From: Mycobacterium sp. 852002-51971_SCH5477799-a
Lineage (GTDB): Bacteria > Actinomycetota > Actinomycetes > Mycobacteriales > Mycobacteriaceae
Length of the DNA: 64,000 nt
Reading direction: 5' to 3'
Assembly: GCF_001667145.1 (NCBI RefSeq)
Contig: NZ_LZIF01000103.1
Span: forward strand, 1 to 64,000
Numbering within the stretch: position 1 is the first letter of the stretch; each line of letters starts with the position of its first letter. The notes under the pieces were generated by a model. The model had not been told where the DNA came from, ran no database searches, and worked only from the letters and a program-made list of their open reading frames with translations. Below, piece by piece: positions 25,030 through 34,456 of the stretch. The position numbers were made by a program, and so were the translations under genes.

Positions 25030-25730
25030 ATGCGCGAGGGCTGCGACGTTATGTCGACGACCTGTTGCGGGGGCGCCGGCCCAGGCCGTTCGCGCCCGAC
25101 GACTTCGAGGCCGCGCAGGTCCGCACCGCGATCGAGTTGCGCGCGGCCCGCGAGGGTGGCGACGCGCCGCGCCCGGAATTCGTCGCCGATCTGCACCGGC
25201 GGGTTGCCGAGCAGATGTCGGGCGCGCCAACGGAAACGGCGCCGGGCCGCGTCAGCACGCGCCGCCAGGTCATCGTCGGCACGTCGGCCGCCGCCACCGC
25301 CGCGGTCGCTGCGGTGGCCGTTGACCACACCCTGATCGCGGGCCAAGCAGGCGACGGTCGTACCGAGACCGCTGCCGGGCAACTCACGCCCAACGAGGGC
25401 AGCTGGCAGCGCGTCGCGGCCGGCTCGGACGTGCCCGACGGCGCCATGCGCGCCTTCGAACTCGGCTCGGTGACCGGGTTCGTCCGCCGCGTCGACGGCA
25501 AGATCCAGGCGATCTCCGGGGTGTGTACCCACCAGGGCTGCAAGCTGTGGTTCGACGCGCCCGACGACACACTGCGCTGCCCTTGCCACACCACGTCCTT
25601 CTCACCCGCCGGGCAAGTGATCGCGCACCAATTGCCGATAGCGCCAAAACCACTGCCCGCATTGATGGTTCGTGAGGTCAATGGGGTCATCGAGGTTTTC
25701 GCCCCAGCGGGCCCCGACCGCCCGGCCTGA
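25026..25730 (+). CDS. Membrane-anchored Rieske [2Fe-2S] protein, candidate redox-sensing anti-sigma factor
   Basis: 234-aa protein. Residues 1-75 are charged and probably cytosolic. RR at 79-80 precedes a hydrophobic segment (82-100) that could be a Tat-type anchor. Residues 125-230 are a Rieske domain with C167/H169 (CTHQGC) and C185/H188 (CPCH), plus the extra cysteines C172 and C187 that form a disulfide in high-potential Rieske proteins. No zinc anti-sigma motif is present. Position and overlap with the sigma gene suggest that the N-terminal part binds the sigma factor and the outer cluster senses redox state. Alternatively it is simply an electron carrier for the cupredoxin that follows. 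Confidence 0.85.
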   Translation: MNARGLRRYVDDLLRGRRPRPFAPDDFEAAQVRTAIELRAAREGGDAPRPEFVADLHRRVAEQMSGAPTETAPGRVSTRRQVIVGTSAAATAAVAAVAVDHTLIAGQAGDGRTETAAGQLTPNEGSWQRVAAGSDVPDGAMRAFELGSVTGFVRRVDGKIQAISGVCTHQGCKLWFDAPDDTLRCPCHTTSFSPAGQVIAHQLPIAPKPLPALMVREVNGVIEVFAPAGPDRPA

Positions 25731-25759
25731 ACGGTGTAACCCACCGCGCTATCTATTGG
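25726..25759 (+). promoter_or_regulatory. Upstream element, copy 2, before the cupredoxin gene
   Basis: Matches 24431-24464 at the same relative positions, including the perfect GTGTAACCC (25734-25742) and the TAT..AT block. It starts within the Rieske stop region and ends one base before the first ATG of the cupredoxin gene (25761), so it may be an internal promoter for the three downstream genes. Confidence 0.5.
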
Positions 25760-25760
25760 C

Positions 25761-26162
25761 ATGGATGTCCCCATGCGACGAAGACTTTTGGCGACCCTGC
25801 CGGCCGCGGGTGTGTTGCTGCTGGCCGGTTGCTCGCAGCCACGACCTGCGGCGACCACCACCGCCCCCAACACCACCGCGGTGTCGATAACCGCCCCGGC
25901 GGCTCCGGTGCGCGGCGACCAGGTCAGCATCGACGGCTTCGCGTTCGCGCCGGTGACCCTGACCGTGGCCGCCGGGACCACCGTCACGTGGACCAACCGC
26001 GACGAAGAACCCCACACGGTGGCAGCGAGCGACGGCTCGTTTCACTCGCCCGGCATGGGAACGGGTGCCACCTTCACCCACACCTTCGCCACCGCAGGGA
26101 CTTTCGAGTACGTGTGTTCGATCCATCCGATGATGCACGGCACCGTGGTGGTGACGGGATGA
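25761..26162 (+). CDS. Cupredoxin (plastocyanin-like) lipoprotein
   Basis: 133-aa exported copper protein. The signal peptide ends in the lipobox LLLAGC, so the mature protein is probably a lipoprotein on the outer face of the membrane. The plastocyanin fold carries the type 1 copper ligands: histidine in EPHTV and the Cys-His-Met set in VCSIHPMM. It likely carries electrons, with the neighbouring Rieske protein a possible partner. The ATG at 25761 or the one at 25773 (MRRRLLATL) may be used; the second gives a more standard signal peptide. The stop overlaps the next ATG. Confidence 0.9.
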   Translation: MDVPMRRRLLATLPAAGVLLLAGCSQPRPAATTTAPNTTAVSITAPAAPVRGDQVSIDGFAFAPVTLTVAAGTTVTWTNRDEEPHTVAASDGSFHSPGMGTGATFTHTFATAGTFEYVCSIHPMMHGTVVVTG

Positions 26163-27087
26163 CCGCCGGGGAGAAGGGCATGACGCGCCGCCAGCTCATC
26201 CGGCACACGGCATGGTTCGGTGCGGCGGTCGGGTTCGCCGTGGCCGGGGGGAGGTCATCTCGCACGTCGCGGGCCAGGCGGGGGCGCAGCATGTGGCGGC
26301 CAAGCCCACCCTGCGGTTCGCCCAAATCAGCGACAGCCACCTCGGGTTCACCGGGGCGCCCAACCCCGACGTCACCGCTACGTTCGGCCACGCGATCGAT
26401 CTGGTCAACAACCTCGGTTACACACCGGATTTCGTCATCCACACCGGGGATCTCACCCACCTGTCCAGCCCGGAGCAGTTCGACCAGGTCAAGCAGATGA
26501 TGAGTGGTCTCAAGACGCCACACGTGTTCACCGTCCCCGGAGAGCACGACTCGATCGACGACGCGGGGCAGAAGTATCGAAACGCGTTCGGCGCCGGTTC
26601 CGTTGGCGACGGGTGGTACAGCCAAGACATCGCCGGCGTGCATCTGATCGCGTTGGTCAACACGCTGAATCTGTGCAAGCTCGGTCATCTCGGCACCGAT
26701 CAGTTGGAGTTCGTCAAAAAGGACGTCGCGCGTCTTTCCAGCGATACTCCCATCATCGTGTTCAGCCACATCCCACTGTTTGCGATGTACCCGCAATGGG
26801 GCTGGGGCACCGACGATGCCACCCAGGCGCTGAGCTACCTGCGCCGCTTCTCCTCGGTGACGTGCCTGAACGGTCATGTCCACCAACTGTTCTCCAAGAT
26901 GGAGGACAACGTCACGTTCTACAGCGGCACCACCACCGCTTACCCGCTGCCGCGACCCGGTGACGGCCCCGCGCCCAAGCCGGTCACGCTTCCGGCCGGC
27001 AAGCTGCGCGACGCGCTGGGCATCCGTGAGGTCAGCTACGCCAGGGGTGAGGCCGCTCTGGCATTGAAGGAGACTGCACTGCAATGA
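26159..27087 (+). pseudogene. Tat-exported metallophosphoesterase, frameshift in a G run
   Basis: The ATG at 26159 (ATGA overlap with the cupredoxin gene) opens a clear Tat signal, MTRRQLIRHTAWFGAAVGFA. At GGGGGG (26246-26251) the frame breaks. Adding one G restores the sequence AGGEVISHVAGQ and joins it to a full calcineurin-like phosphoesterase: QISDSHLGF, HTGDLTH, VPGEHD, FSHIPLF and NGHVHQ metal-binding motifs. The intact protein would have about 310 residues and act outside the membrane on an unknown phosphate ester. Because all the domain motifs are intact, a missed base in sequencing is more likely than real loss. Confidence 0.75.
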
Positions 27088-27470
27088 CTTTGACGAGCAT
27101 TCTGGTCCGCCTCGGCCTCGCCGTGTCGTTGACCATCAGCGCCGCCAGCCACGCCTACCTCTATGTGCATGGCTACCGGCATATTCCGATGATCGGCACG
27201 GCATTCTTGATCCAGGCCAGCCTCTCGTTCGCGGTCGCGCTGCTGATCGTGATCGGCGGTCCCGGGTGGCTGCGCTGGGCCGGTGCGGCGCTCGCGGCCG
27301 GTTCGCTGGTCGCATTCGTTATGTCGCGCACGGTCGGTCTGTCCGGTTTCCTCGAAAGGGGCTGGGACCCAGCGCCGTACGCCGCCGCCAGCGTGATCGC
27401 TGAGGTGCTCACGGTGGCCATGTGGGCGACCGCTCTGGCGGTTAGTCGGGATCGGGCGGCTTCTGCTTGA
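27084..27470 (+). CDS. Small integral membrane protein
   Basis: 128 aa with about four membrane helices (roughly residues 5-28, 36-56, 63-83 and 98-120) and short loops. No recognised family; it has the size and helix count of DoxX-like proteins, but no diagnostic motif is visible. Its ATG overlaps the phosphoesterase stop (ATGA), so it is the last gene of the sigma/Rieske/cupredoxin operon. The 3' end overlaps rmlC on the other strand by 29 nt. Confidence 0.75.
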   Translation: MTLTSILVRLGLAVSLTISAASHAYLYVHGYRHIPMIGTAFLIQASLSFAVALLIVIGGPGWLRWAGAALAAGSLVAFVMSRTVGLSGFLERGWDPAPYAAASVIAEVLTVAMWATALAVSRDRAASA

Positions 27471-28071
27471 GCCGTATGCTGTCGACGAACGCCCTCGCCT
27501 CGTCCCAGGTGGGCAGCAGGCCGGAGTCGCGCACCTCCGCGAAGCTGGGCGCCGCGGCGTCACGGTCGGATAAGTTGGGCGCCGCCCCGTCCACCAGCGG
27601 CCAGTCGATGGCCAGTGCCGGATCGGTCGGGCAAATCGTGTGTTCGCGCTGCGGGCTGTATTCCGCGGAGCACAAATACATAACCGTCGAATTGTCTTGC
27701 AGCGCAAGGAAACCATGCCCCAGACCTTCGGAGATGTAGATCGTTCGATGATCGGAGTCGTCGAGCAGGACCGAATCCCACTGCCCGAATGTCGGCGAGC
27801 CCACCCGGATATCGACGACGACGTCGAACACCGAGCCGCGAACACAGGTCACATACTTGGCCTGGCTCGGTGGCAGCTGTGCGAAGTGCAATCCGCGCAA
27901 CACGCCGGCCGATGACACCGAGCAATTGGCCTGCCTGACGTCCAGCCCGTGGCCGGCGAAGGAGCGGAATCCCTTGTCGCTGAGCCATTCGAAGAAAAGA
28001 CCGCGCGAATCGCCATGAACGGTGGGAGTGATCTCCCAGGCGCCGGGAATTTTCAGTTCGCGTACGTGCAC
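27442..28071 (-). CDS. rmlC: dTDP-4-dehydrorhamnose 3,5-epimerase
   Basis: Third step of dTDP-L-rhamnose synthesis, needed for the arabinogalactan linker. The 209-aa cupin has the active-site histidine in GVLRGLHFAQ, the substrate region PPSQAKYVTC, and the SEGLGHGFLAL segment. The GTG at 28071 (MHVRELKIPGAW) aligns with the start of the M. tuberculosis protein; another GTG at 28083 would overlap rmlB. It is two bases after the rmlB stop and co-transcribed with it. Confidence 0.96.
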   Translation of the reverse strand: MHVRELKIPGAWEITPTVHGDSRGLFFEWLSDKGFRSFAGHGLDVRQANCSVSSAGVLRGLHFAQLPPSQAKYVTCVRGSVFDVVVDIRVGSPTFGQWDSVLLDDSDHRTIYISEGLGHGFLALQDNSTVMYLCSAEYSPQREHTICPTDPALAIDWPLVDGAAPNLSDRDAAAPSFAEVRDSGLLPTWDEARAFVDSIRLKQKPPDPD

Positions 28072-28072
28072 G

Positions 28073-29077
<1,005 letters not shown>

Positions 29078-29186
29078 CTAACCGAGCCGGTCGGTCGGTT
29101 CGCGTGGGTCAGCCCCAGGCGCCCGGCCGATTCACTTACGGCAGGTAGCGGCGACTCCGTTGGTCATCTGGCTCGCCTTCGGCATG

Positions 29187-30035
29187 TCACGGCGGTGTCA
29201 AACCCAGCGGCCCCGCCAATTCGGCCAGTGCCGGGACCAGGTTTTCATCCTTTGTCAGGACCTGCACGGGGACGTGATCGGCGCCGGCGTCCAGATGTTC
29301 TTTGAGTCGAGCCGCGATCTGGTCCACGGTGCCGTATGCCACCACCGCGTCCACCAGGCGATCGCTGCCAGGCCGAGTGACTTCGTCCTCGGTGAAACCC
29401 AGCCGCTTCCAATTGTTTCGGTAGTTGGCGAGATTGAAGTAGATATCGAGGGCCTTGCGGCCGACGGCCCGGGCCTTCTCGGGGTCGGTGGTCAGGATCG
29501 CCTTGTGCTCGGGCGCCAGAAAAGCCGACGGTCCGATGAGTTCGCGGGCGTGCGCGGTGTGTTCCGGGGTGGTCAGGTAGGGATGCGCCCCGGCCGAGCG
29601 TTCCGCGGAGAGCTTGAGCACGCGCGGGCCCAGCGCCGCCACCACCCGGCGGTTGGCGGGTACGCCGTAGTCATCGAGTTGCTTCAGGTAGTCGGCGAGC
29701 GCGTCGTAGGGCTTGCGGTATTCGGTGTGAGCCTCGGGATGGCCGACGCCGATGCCCAGCAGGAACCGGCCGGGGTAGGCCTTGTCGATGCGATGGAAGG
29801 ATTCGGCCACCGGCTTGGCCGCCGCGGTCCAGATGTTGACGATGCCGGTGCCCACCTGCAACGTCGTCGTCGCCTCCAGGAGGGGCTCGACCCAGGCCAG
29901 CTCGGCGGGCGGTGACCCGCCGACCCAGACGGCGCCGTAGCCCAGCGCTTCGATGTCCCTGGCCTGCTCGGGTGTGACGCCGCGTCCGAACGATCCGAAC
30001 CGGCCAAGATTGGGTTTGCTCGCTGCATCGGTCAT
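29187..30035 (-). CDS. F420-type LLM-class oxidoreductase (Rv3463-like)
   Basis: 282-aa luciferase-like TIM-barrel protein of the F420-dependent subgroup (Rv3463 is 285 aa). Typical segments are GYGAVWVGGSPP, TTTLQVGTGIVNIW and PGRFLLGIGVGHPE. Family members use F420H2 to reduce unsaturated or ketone substrates; the substrate here is unknown. The start is the ATG at 30035 (MTDAASKPNLGRFG) behind GGGAAC; an 18-codon extension would reach into the kinase gene upstream and looks non-coding. Confidence 0.87.
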   Translation of the reverse strand: MTDAASKPNLGRFGSFGRGVTPEQARDIEALGYGAVWVGGSPPAELAWVEPLLEATTTLQVGTGIVNIWTAAAKPVAESFHRIDKAYPGRFLLGIGVGHPEAHTEYRKPYDALADYLKQLDDYGVPANRRVVAALGPRVLKLSAERSAGAHPYLTTPEHTAHARELIGPSAFLAPEHKAILTTDPEKARAVGRKALDIYFNLANYRNNWKRLGFTEDEVTRPGSDRLVDAVVAYGTVDQIAARLKEHLDAGADHVPVQVLTKDENLVPALAELAGPLGLTPP

Positions 30036-30063
30036 GGTGTTCCCAACCCGCGCCCCGCCAGAG

Positions 30064-31590
30064 CTATTCCGGGGCAGCGACATCCTCATCGGCGTCGAGG
30101 TCCGCGGCGGCGGCGTCGACGGGGGGTGGCTCCAGCGGCAGCAGCACGATGAACCGGGTGTCGCCGGGCACCGACTCCACCCGCAGGTCCCCGCGATGCT
30201 TCTTCACCACGATGTTGAACGCCAGGTCCAGGCCCAGCCCGGTGCCTTCGCCGAAGGGTTTGGTGGTGAAGAACGGCTCGAAGATGTGCTCGCGCACGTC
30301 CTCCGGTATACCGGGCCCGGTGTCGCAGATTTCGACGCGGGCCAGGTTGTCGCCTTCCCGGCAGGTACGGATGGTCAGCGTGCCGCCGGTATCGCGCATC
30401 GCGGCGATCGCATTGTCGATGATGTTGGTCCACACCTGGTTGAGATCGCCTGGGTAGCAAGGTATTTCGGGAAGCGATTTGTCGAAATCCTTGGCCACGG
30501 TGATCGCTTTCGCGTCCTTGCTGCCGTCCTTTGTCAACCGGTCGGCGAACATCACCAGCGTGCTGTACAGCAGGTCGTGCACGTTGGCCACCTGGAACGG
30601 GGCCCGATCCATTTGCGAATACTGCTTGGCGTCGGCGACCAGCGCCGAAATCCGTTTGCTGGCCTCGAGAATCTGGTTCATCAGCAGCTCGCTCTCGATG
30701 GTGTAGTTGATCCATCGGATCGCCTGCTCCAGCGACGTCGACCCCAGCTCCTCGCTGACCGCGGAAATCCGCTCCAGCCAATCGGTGTCGATGCCGCCCT
30801 CGACGAACGTCGGCGCGATGTCCCACCCGTCGTCGATGCCGTGGCCTTCCAGCCAGTCGCCGACGGCGTCCTCGCGGTCGGAGGTCTCGAGCGCACTCAG
30901 GTGCTGTGCGGCCGACTTGGCGACCTGCTCGGCCACCCTCTCCTGCAACCGCACCAGCGAGCTCAACGCCTCGGGACTGATGGTGCCGTCGGCGAGCATG
31001 GCCAGCTTGTGCCGCATGTTGGCCACGCGCTCGCGCAGGTCCGCCGCGGATCGCGAGATCGCCGCCGCGGGATTGTTCAGCTGATGCGTCAGCCCGGCCG
31101 ACAACCGGCCCAGGGCCAGCAGCTTCTCCCGGTTGCCGATGATCCGCCGGGTCCGGTCGGTGCCGACGGCGATGCCGTCGAGCAGATGCACCGCCATCGG
31201 GAACTGGTCCTTCATGAACTGTGCGAACACCGGCGCATCCATCACGAAGAAGCGCGAGGGCTTGGTCACGTGCACCGAGGCGTCGTAGCTCTTCTGGTTG
31301 CCGCCGGTGAACGCCCGCCAGGCCCCGCAGTACACGCCCCGCTGCGAGGTGCGGTTGGTCTCGATGTCTTGGCCGCCGGAGAGTTTGCTCATGGTCAGCT
31401 CCCCGTCGATGAGGACGTAGAAGCAGGTCGCCGGTTCGCCTTCGACGCAGATCGGACCCGGTTCGTAGTGCTGGATGTGCCCGTTGCCGCACAGCACCGC
31501 GAGTTGCTCGTCGGTCAGCGCCTCGAACAGGAACAGGCTGCGCAGCTCGTCGGGCTCACACGGCATCGGCCTCGATTCGGTGGCGGTCAT
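30064..31590 (-). CDS. Sensor histidine kinase with cyclic-nucleotide-binding-like input domain
   Basis: 508-aa kinase without membrane helices. Residues 18-130 form a cNMP-binding-like beta roll (EPGPICVEGEPATCFYVLIDGEL). Its phosphate-binding cassette lacks the usual GE...RxA arginine, so the ligand may not be cAMP. The phosphoacceptor is H169 in LTHQLNNPAAA, which resembles the NtrB/ATP-coupled type. The ATPase domain has an N box (NIIDNAIAAM), G1 (DTGPGI), F (EPFFTTKPFG) and G2 (GTGLGL). The ATG overlaps the stop of the response-regulator gene (ATGA), so they are cognate partners. Confidence 0.88.
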   Translation of the reverse strand: MTATESRPMPCEPDELRSLFLFEALTDEQLAVLCGNGHIQHYEPGPICVEGEPATCFYVLIDGELTMSKLSGGQDIETNRTSQRGVYCGAWRAFTGGNQKSYDASVHVTKPSRFFVMDAPVFAQFMKDQFPMAVHLLDGIAVGTDRTRRIIGNREKLLALGRLSAGLTHQLNNPAAAISRSAADLRERVANMRHKLAMLADGTISPEALSSLVRLQERVAEQVAKSAAQHLSALETSDREDAVGDWLEGHGIDDGWDIAPTFVEGGIDTDWLERISAVSEELGSTSLEQAIRWINYTIESELLMNQILEASKRISALVADAKQYSQMDRAPFQVANVHDLLYSTLVMFADRLTKDGSKDAKAITVAKDFDKSLPEIPCYPGDLNQVWTNIIDNAIAAMRDTGGTLTIRTCREGDNLARVEICDTGPGIPEDVREHIFEPFFTTKPFGEGTGLGLDLAFNIVVKKHRGDLRVESVPGDTRFIVLLPLEPPPVDAAAADLDADEDVAAPE

Positions 31591-33251
31591 GCTTCGGCCA
31601 GATAGCGGTGGACCAGCATGACGGCCATCGATCCTTCACCGACGGCGGCGGCGACCCGTTTGGCCGACGCCGAGCGGACGTCGCCGGTGGCGAACACCCC
31701 CGGGACGCTGGTCTCCAGGTGGTGGGGCGGGCGGTCCAGCGTCCAGCCACACACGTTGCGCAGGTCCGGACCGGTCAGGATGAAGCCGTGGTCGTCGCGG
31801 GCCACCACCCCGTCCAGCCAGTCGGTGCGCGGGGCGGCGCCGATGAATATGAACATCCGGGCGCAGGCGACTTCCTCGGTTTCCTCGGTCCGGTTGTTGA
31901 CCAGGGTCAGCTTCTCGAGGTGGTCGTCGCCGGAGGCGCGCTGCACCTCGGTGCAGGTCAGGACGTTGATCTTCGGGTTCGCCTCGATCTGCTGGATCAG
32001 GTAGTAGGACATCGACGCCTCCAGCGACGGGGCTCGTACGACGATGTTGACCGACTTGGCCGTCCGGGACAGGTACATGGCGGCCTGGCCGGCCGAGTTG
32101 GCCCCGCCGATCACGTAGACCTCTTCGTCCTGGCACTCCGACGCGACGGAGACGGCCGCGCCGTAGTAGACGCCGCAGCCGGTCAGCTCGCCGCAACCCT
32201 CGGCCTGCAGCTGGCGGTAGGCGACCCCGGTGGCGAGGATGACCGCGTGCGCGTCGACGGAGCCGCCGTCGGCGAACCGCACGGTGCGCTTGGAACCGTT
32301 CACCTCGAGGGCGACGGCCTTGCGGGCGGTGATCAATTCGGCGCCGAACTTCTCCGCCTGCCGGCGGGCGCGCTCGGCCAGCTGGCCGCCGGAAACCCCG
32401 TCCGGGAAGCCCAGGTAGTTCTCGATGCGCGAGCTTTGGCCCGCCTGACCGCCGGTGGCGATGTGCTCGATGAGCACCGTGCGCAGTCCCTCGGAAGCGC
32501 CGTACACGGCGGCGGCCAGACCCGCGGGCCCGCCGCCGACGACGATCAGGTCGTAGAACTCCTGCGACGGCGTGGTGGTCAGGCCCAGCGTCTCGGCCAG
32601 CTGCGCGTCGGTGGGTTCGATCAGGGTGTCGCCGCGCTGGGTGACCACCACCGGCAGCCGCAGGCCGTCCTCGCCGGCGGCACTGAGCAGCCGCTCGCCG
32701 GCGGGCTCGTCGGCCATGAACCAGGTGTAGTACAGGCCGTTGCGGGCCAAGAAGTCGCGGACCTGCCAGGACCGCGCTGACCAGCGGTGGCCGATCACCT
32801 TGGTGTGCGGGATGGGGTGCTCGGGTGCCGCCCGCCAGGCGTCCAGCAGCCCGTCGATGACGGGGTAGAACTTCTCCTCCGGCGGATCCCACGGCTTGAG
32901 CAGGTAGTGGTCCAGGTCGACGACGTTGATCGCGTCGATGGCGGCGTGCGTGTCGGCGTATGCGGTCAGCAGCACCCGGCGTGCCGCCGGATACAGGTCC
33001 ATCGCCTGCTCGAGGAACTCGATGCCGCTCATCTGCGGCATCCGATAGTCGGCGATGAGCACCGCGACCGTCTCGCCGCGCAGTTTGAGCTCCTTGAGCG
33101 TGCCCAGGGCGTCGGGCCCGGATTCGGCGCGGACTATCCGATGCTCTTCGCCGTAGTGGCGGCGCAGGTCGCGGGCAACCGCCCGGGAGACCGAGGGATC
33201 GTCGTCGACGGTCAGCATGACGGGCTTGCGCTGGCTTGAGGGGTTGGTCAT
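31587..33251 (-). CDS. Response regulator fused to thioredoxin-reductase-like flavoprotein
   Basis: 554-aa fusion. Residues 10-130 are a receiver with acidic D16-D18, phosphoacceptor D68, T96 and K119. Residues 150-225 look like a glutaredoxin/GST N-domain (KVIGHRWSARSW). Residues 232-554 are a two-domain pyridine nucleotide-disulfide oxidoreductase with FAD motif GGGPAG at 239-244, the GGQAGQSSRIENYLGFPDG segment and an NADPH motif GGANSAGQAAM. The CxxC redox pair of thioredoxin reductase is missing; its place reads CGVYYGAA. There is no DNA-binding domain, so phosphorylation probably tunes a redox activity. The start is the ATG at 33251 (MTNPSSQRKP). Confidence 0.9.
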   Translation of the reverse strand: MTNPSSQRKPVMLTVDDDPSVSRAVARDLRRHYGEEHRIVRAESGPDALGTLKELKLRGETVAVLIADYRMPQMSGIEFLEQAMDLYPAARRVLLTAYADTHAAIDAINVVDLDHYLLKPWDPPEEKFYPVIDGLLDAWRAAPEHPIPHTKVIGHRWSARSWQVRDFLARNGLYYTWFMADEPAGERLLSAAGEDGLRLPVVVTQRGDTLIEPTDAQLAETLGLTTTPSQEFYDLIVVGGGPAGLAAAVYGASEGLRTVLIEHIATGGQAGQSSRIENYLGFPDGVSGGQLAERARRQAEKFGAELITARKAVALEVNGSKRTVRFADGGSVDAHAVILATGVAYRQLQAEGCGELTGCGVYYGAAVSVASECQDEEVYVIGGANSAGQAAMYLSRTAKSVNIVVRAPSLEASMSYYLIQQIEANPKINVLTCTEVQRASGDDHLEKLTLVNNRTEETEEVACARMFIFIGAAPRTDWLDGVVARDDHGFILTGPDLRNVCGWTLDRPPHHLETSVPGVFATGDVRSASAKRVAAAVGEGSMAVMLVHRYLAEA

Positions 33252-33502
33252 CGGCGTCAAGTATGCGCTCGTCAGCGGCCGTGCGGGAGGTCGAGGACGC
33301 CGGCCGGGTTCCGCCGACAGCGATTTTGGTGCAGCGGATTCACCAGGTATCGTGGAACAACGGTGCGGCATCCGCGCCGACTTTTTGTGTGCCAAGTTCC
33401 AAGGAATTTCCTGCCACCGGCTCACGTTCCAAGTCGGTGCAATGTTGCGTCGACTGGGCGCAGACGAGAACGAAACTATACGACGAGGATTCTTAACTAG
33501 TT

Positions 33503-33724
33503 ATGGCCAAGAAGGACGGCGCCATCGAGGTGGAAGGCCGGGTGGTCGAGCCCCTGCCCAATGCGATGTTCCGCATTGAGTTGGAGAACGGTCACAAGGT
33601 GCTTGCCCACATCAGCGGCAAGATGCGGCAGCACTACATCCGCATCCTGCCCGAGGACCGGGTGGTGGTGGAGTTGTCTCCCTACGACCTGTCCCGTGGC
33701 CGCATCGTGTACCGGTACAAGTAA
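33503..33724 (+). CDS. infA: Translation initiation factor IF-1
   Basis: Small OB-fold protein (73 aa) that binds the ribosomal A site during initiation. The sequence ([20 protein letters not shown] and the RGRIVYRYK end) is the standard actinobacterial form. It opens the infA-rpmJ-rpsM-rpsK-rpsD-rpoA-rplQ-truA run. The 251 nt between it and the divergent response-regulator gene contain an AT-richer patch (33474-33500) that probably holds the promoter, but I cannot fix the hexamers. Confidence 0.97.
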
Positions 33725-33776
33725 CAGCGTCTGATCTCCGACAACTACGAACGAAACAGAACAGGATCGAACAGCC

Positions 33777-33890
33777 GTGAAGGTGAACCCGAGCGTCAAG
33801 CCAATCTGTGACAAGTGCAGGGTGATCCGTCGGCATGGGCGGGTCATGGTGATCTGCTCCGATCCGCGCCACAAGCAGCGCCAGGGCTGA
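33777..33890 (+). CDS. rpmJ: 50S ribosomal protein L36
   Basis: 37-aa bL36 ([14 protein letters not shown]..., ending HKQRQG) starting at the GTG at 33777. The zinc ribbon ligands are complete: CDKC, a third cysteine in VICSDP and the histidine in PRHKQ. This is the zinc-containing (C+) form rather than the zinc-free paralogue expressed in zinc limitation. It lies 52 nt after infA. Confidence 0.97.
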
Positions 33891-34076
33891 CCTGCCCCGG
33901 CTCCGACACAACTGAATGCAGACCTCCCAGCACCAGTGAGCGGCTGGCATCTATAGAGATGGGCCAGCTCATCCACGCCCGGTCGGAGGCCGGGCCCCGC
34001 GAGACATGACTCCTACCGGGGTTGCGGGAACGGGCTGGGAACAGACCTCCGCCTAGAAAAAGAGGAAACGCCACCT

Positions 34077-34451
34077 ATGGCTCGACTAGTCGGCGTCGAC
34101 CTTCCGCGTGACAAGCGGATGGAGATCGCCCTGACCTACATTTTCGGCGTCGGCCGCACCCGGTCGAACGAGATTCTCGCAGCGACCGGCATCGACAAGG
34201 ACCTGCGCACCAGGGATCTGACCGATGACCAGCTGACCCACCTGCGTGACTACATCGAGGCAAATCTGAAGGTGGAGGGTGACCTCCGCCGCGAGACGCA
34301 GGCCGACATCCGCCGCAAGATCGAGATCGGTTGCTACCAGGGCCTGCGGCACCGCCGCGGCCTGCCGGTACGCGGTCAGCGGACAAAGACCAACGCGCGC
34401 ACCCGCAAGGGCCCCAAGCGCACCATCGCCGGCAAGAAGAAGGCCAGGTAA
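34077..34451 (+). CDS. rpsM: 30S ribosomal protein S13
   Basis: 124-aa uS13, contacting 16S rRNA and the P-site tRNA. It has the N-terminal [13 protein letters not shown] and the basic tail ([20 protein letters not shown]). AAGAGGAAA precedes the ATG. The 186-nt gap after rpmJ contains a short hairpin (GCCCGG 33977-33982, CCGGGC 33990-33995) and a TATAGA (33952-33957), perhaps an internal promoter or leader. Confidence 0.97.
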   Translation: MARLVGVDLPRDKRMEIALTYIFGVGRTRSNEILAATGIDKDLRTRDLTDDQLTHLRDYIEANLKVEGDLRRETQADIRRKIEIGCYQGLRHRRGLPVRGQRTKTNARTRKGPKRTIAGKKKAR

Positions 34452-34456
34452 CCCCG

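Noticed and set aside
31608..32780. 390-codon plus-strand frame inside the response-regulator gene
   Set aside because: Antisense of clear FAD/NADPH motifs, with a composition typical of a shadow frame.
33946..33996. rRNA- or tRNA-like structure between rpmJ and rpsM
   Set aside because: Only a 6-bp hairpin; no cloverleaf, T-loop or anticodon arm can be drawn.
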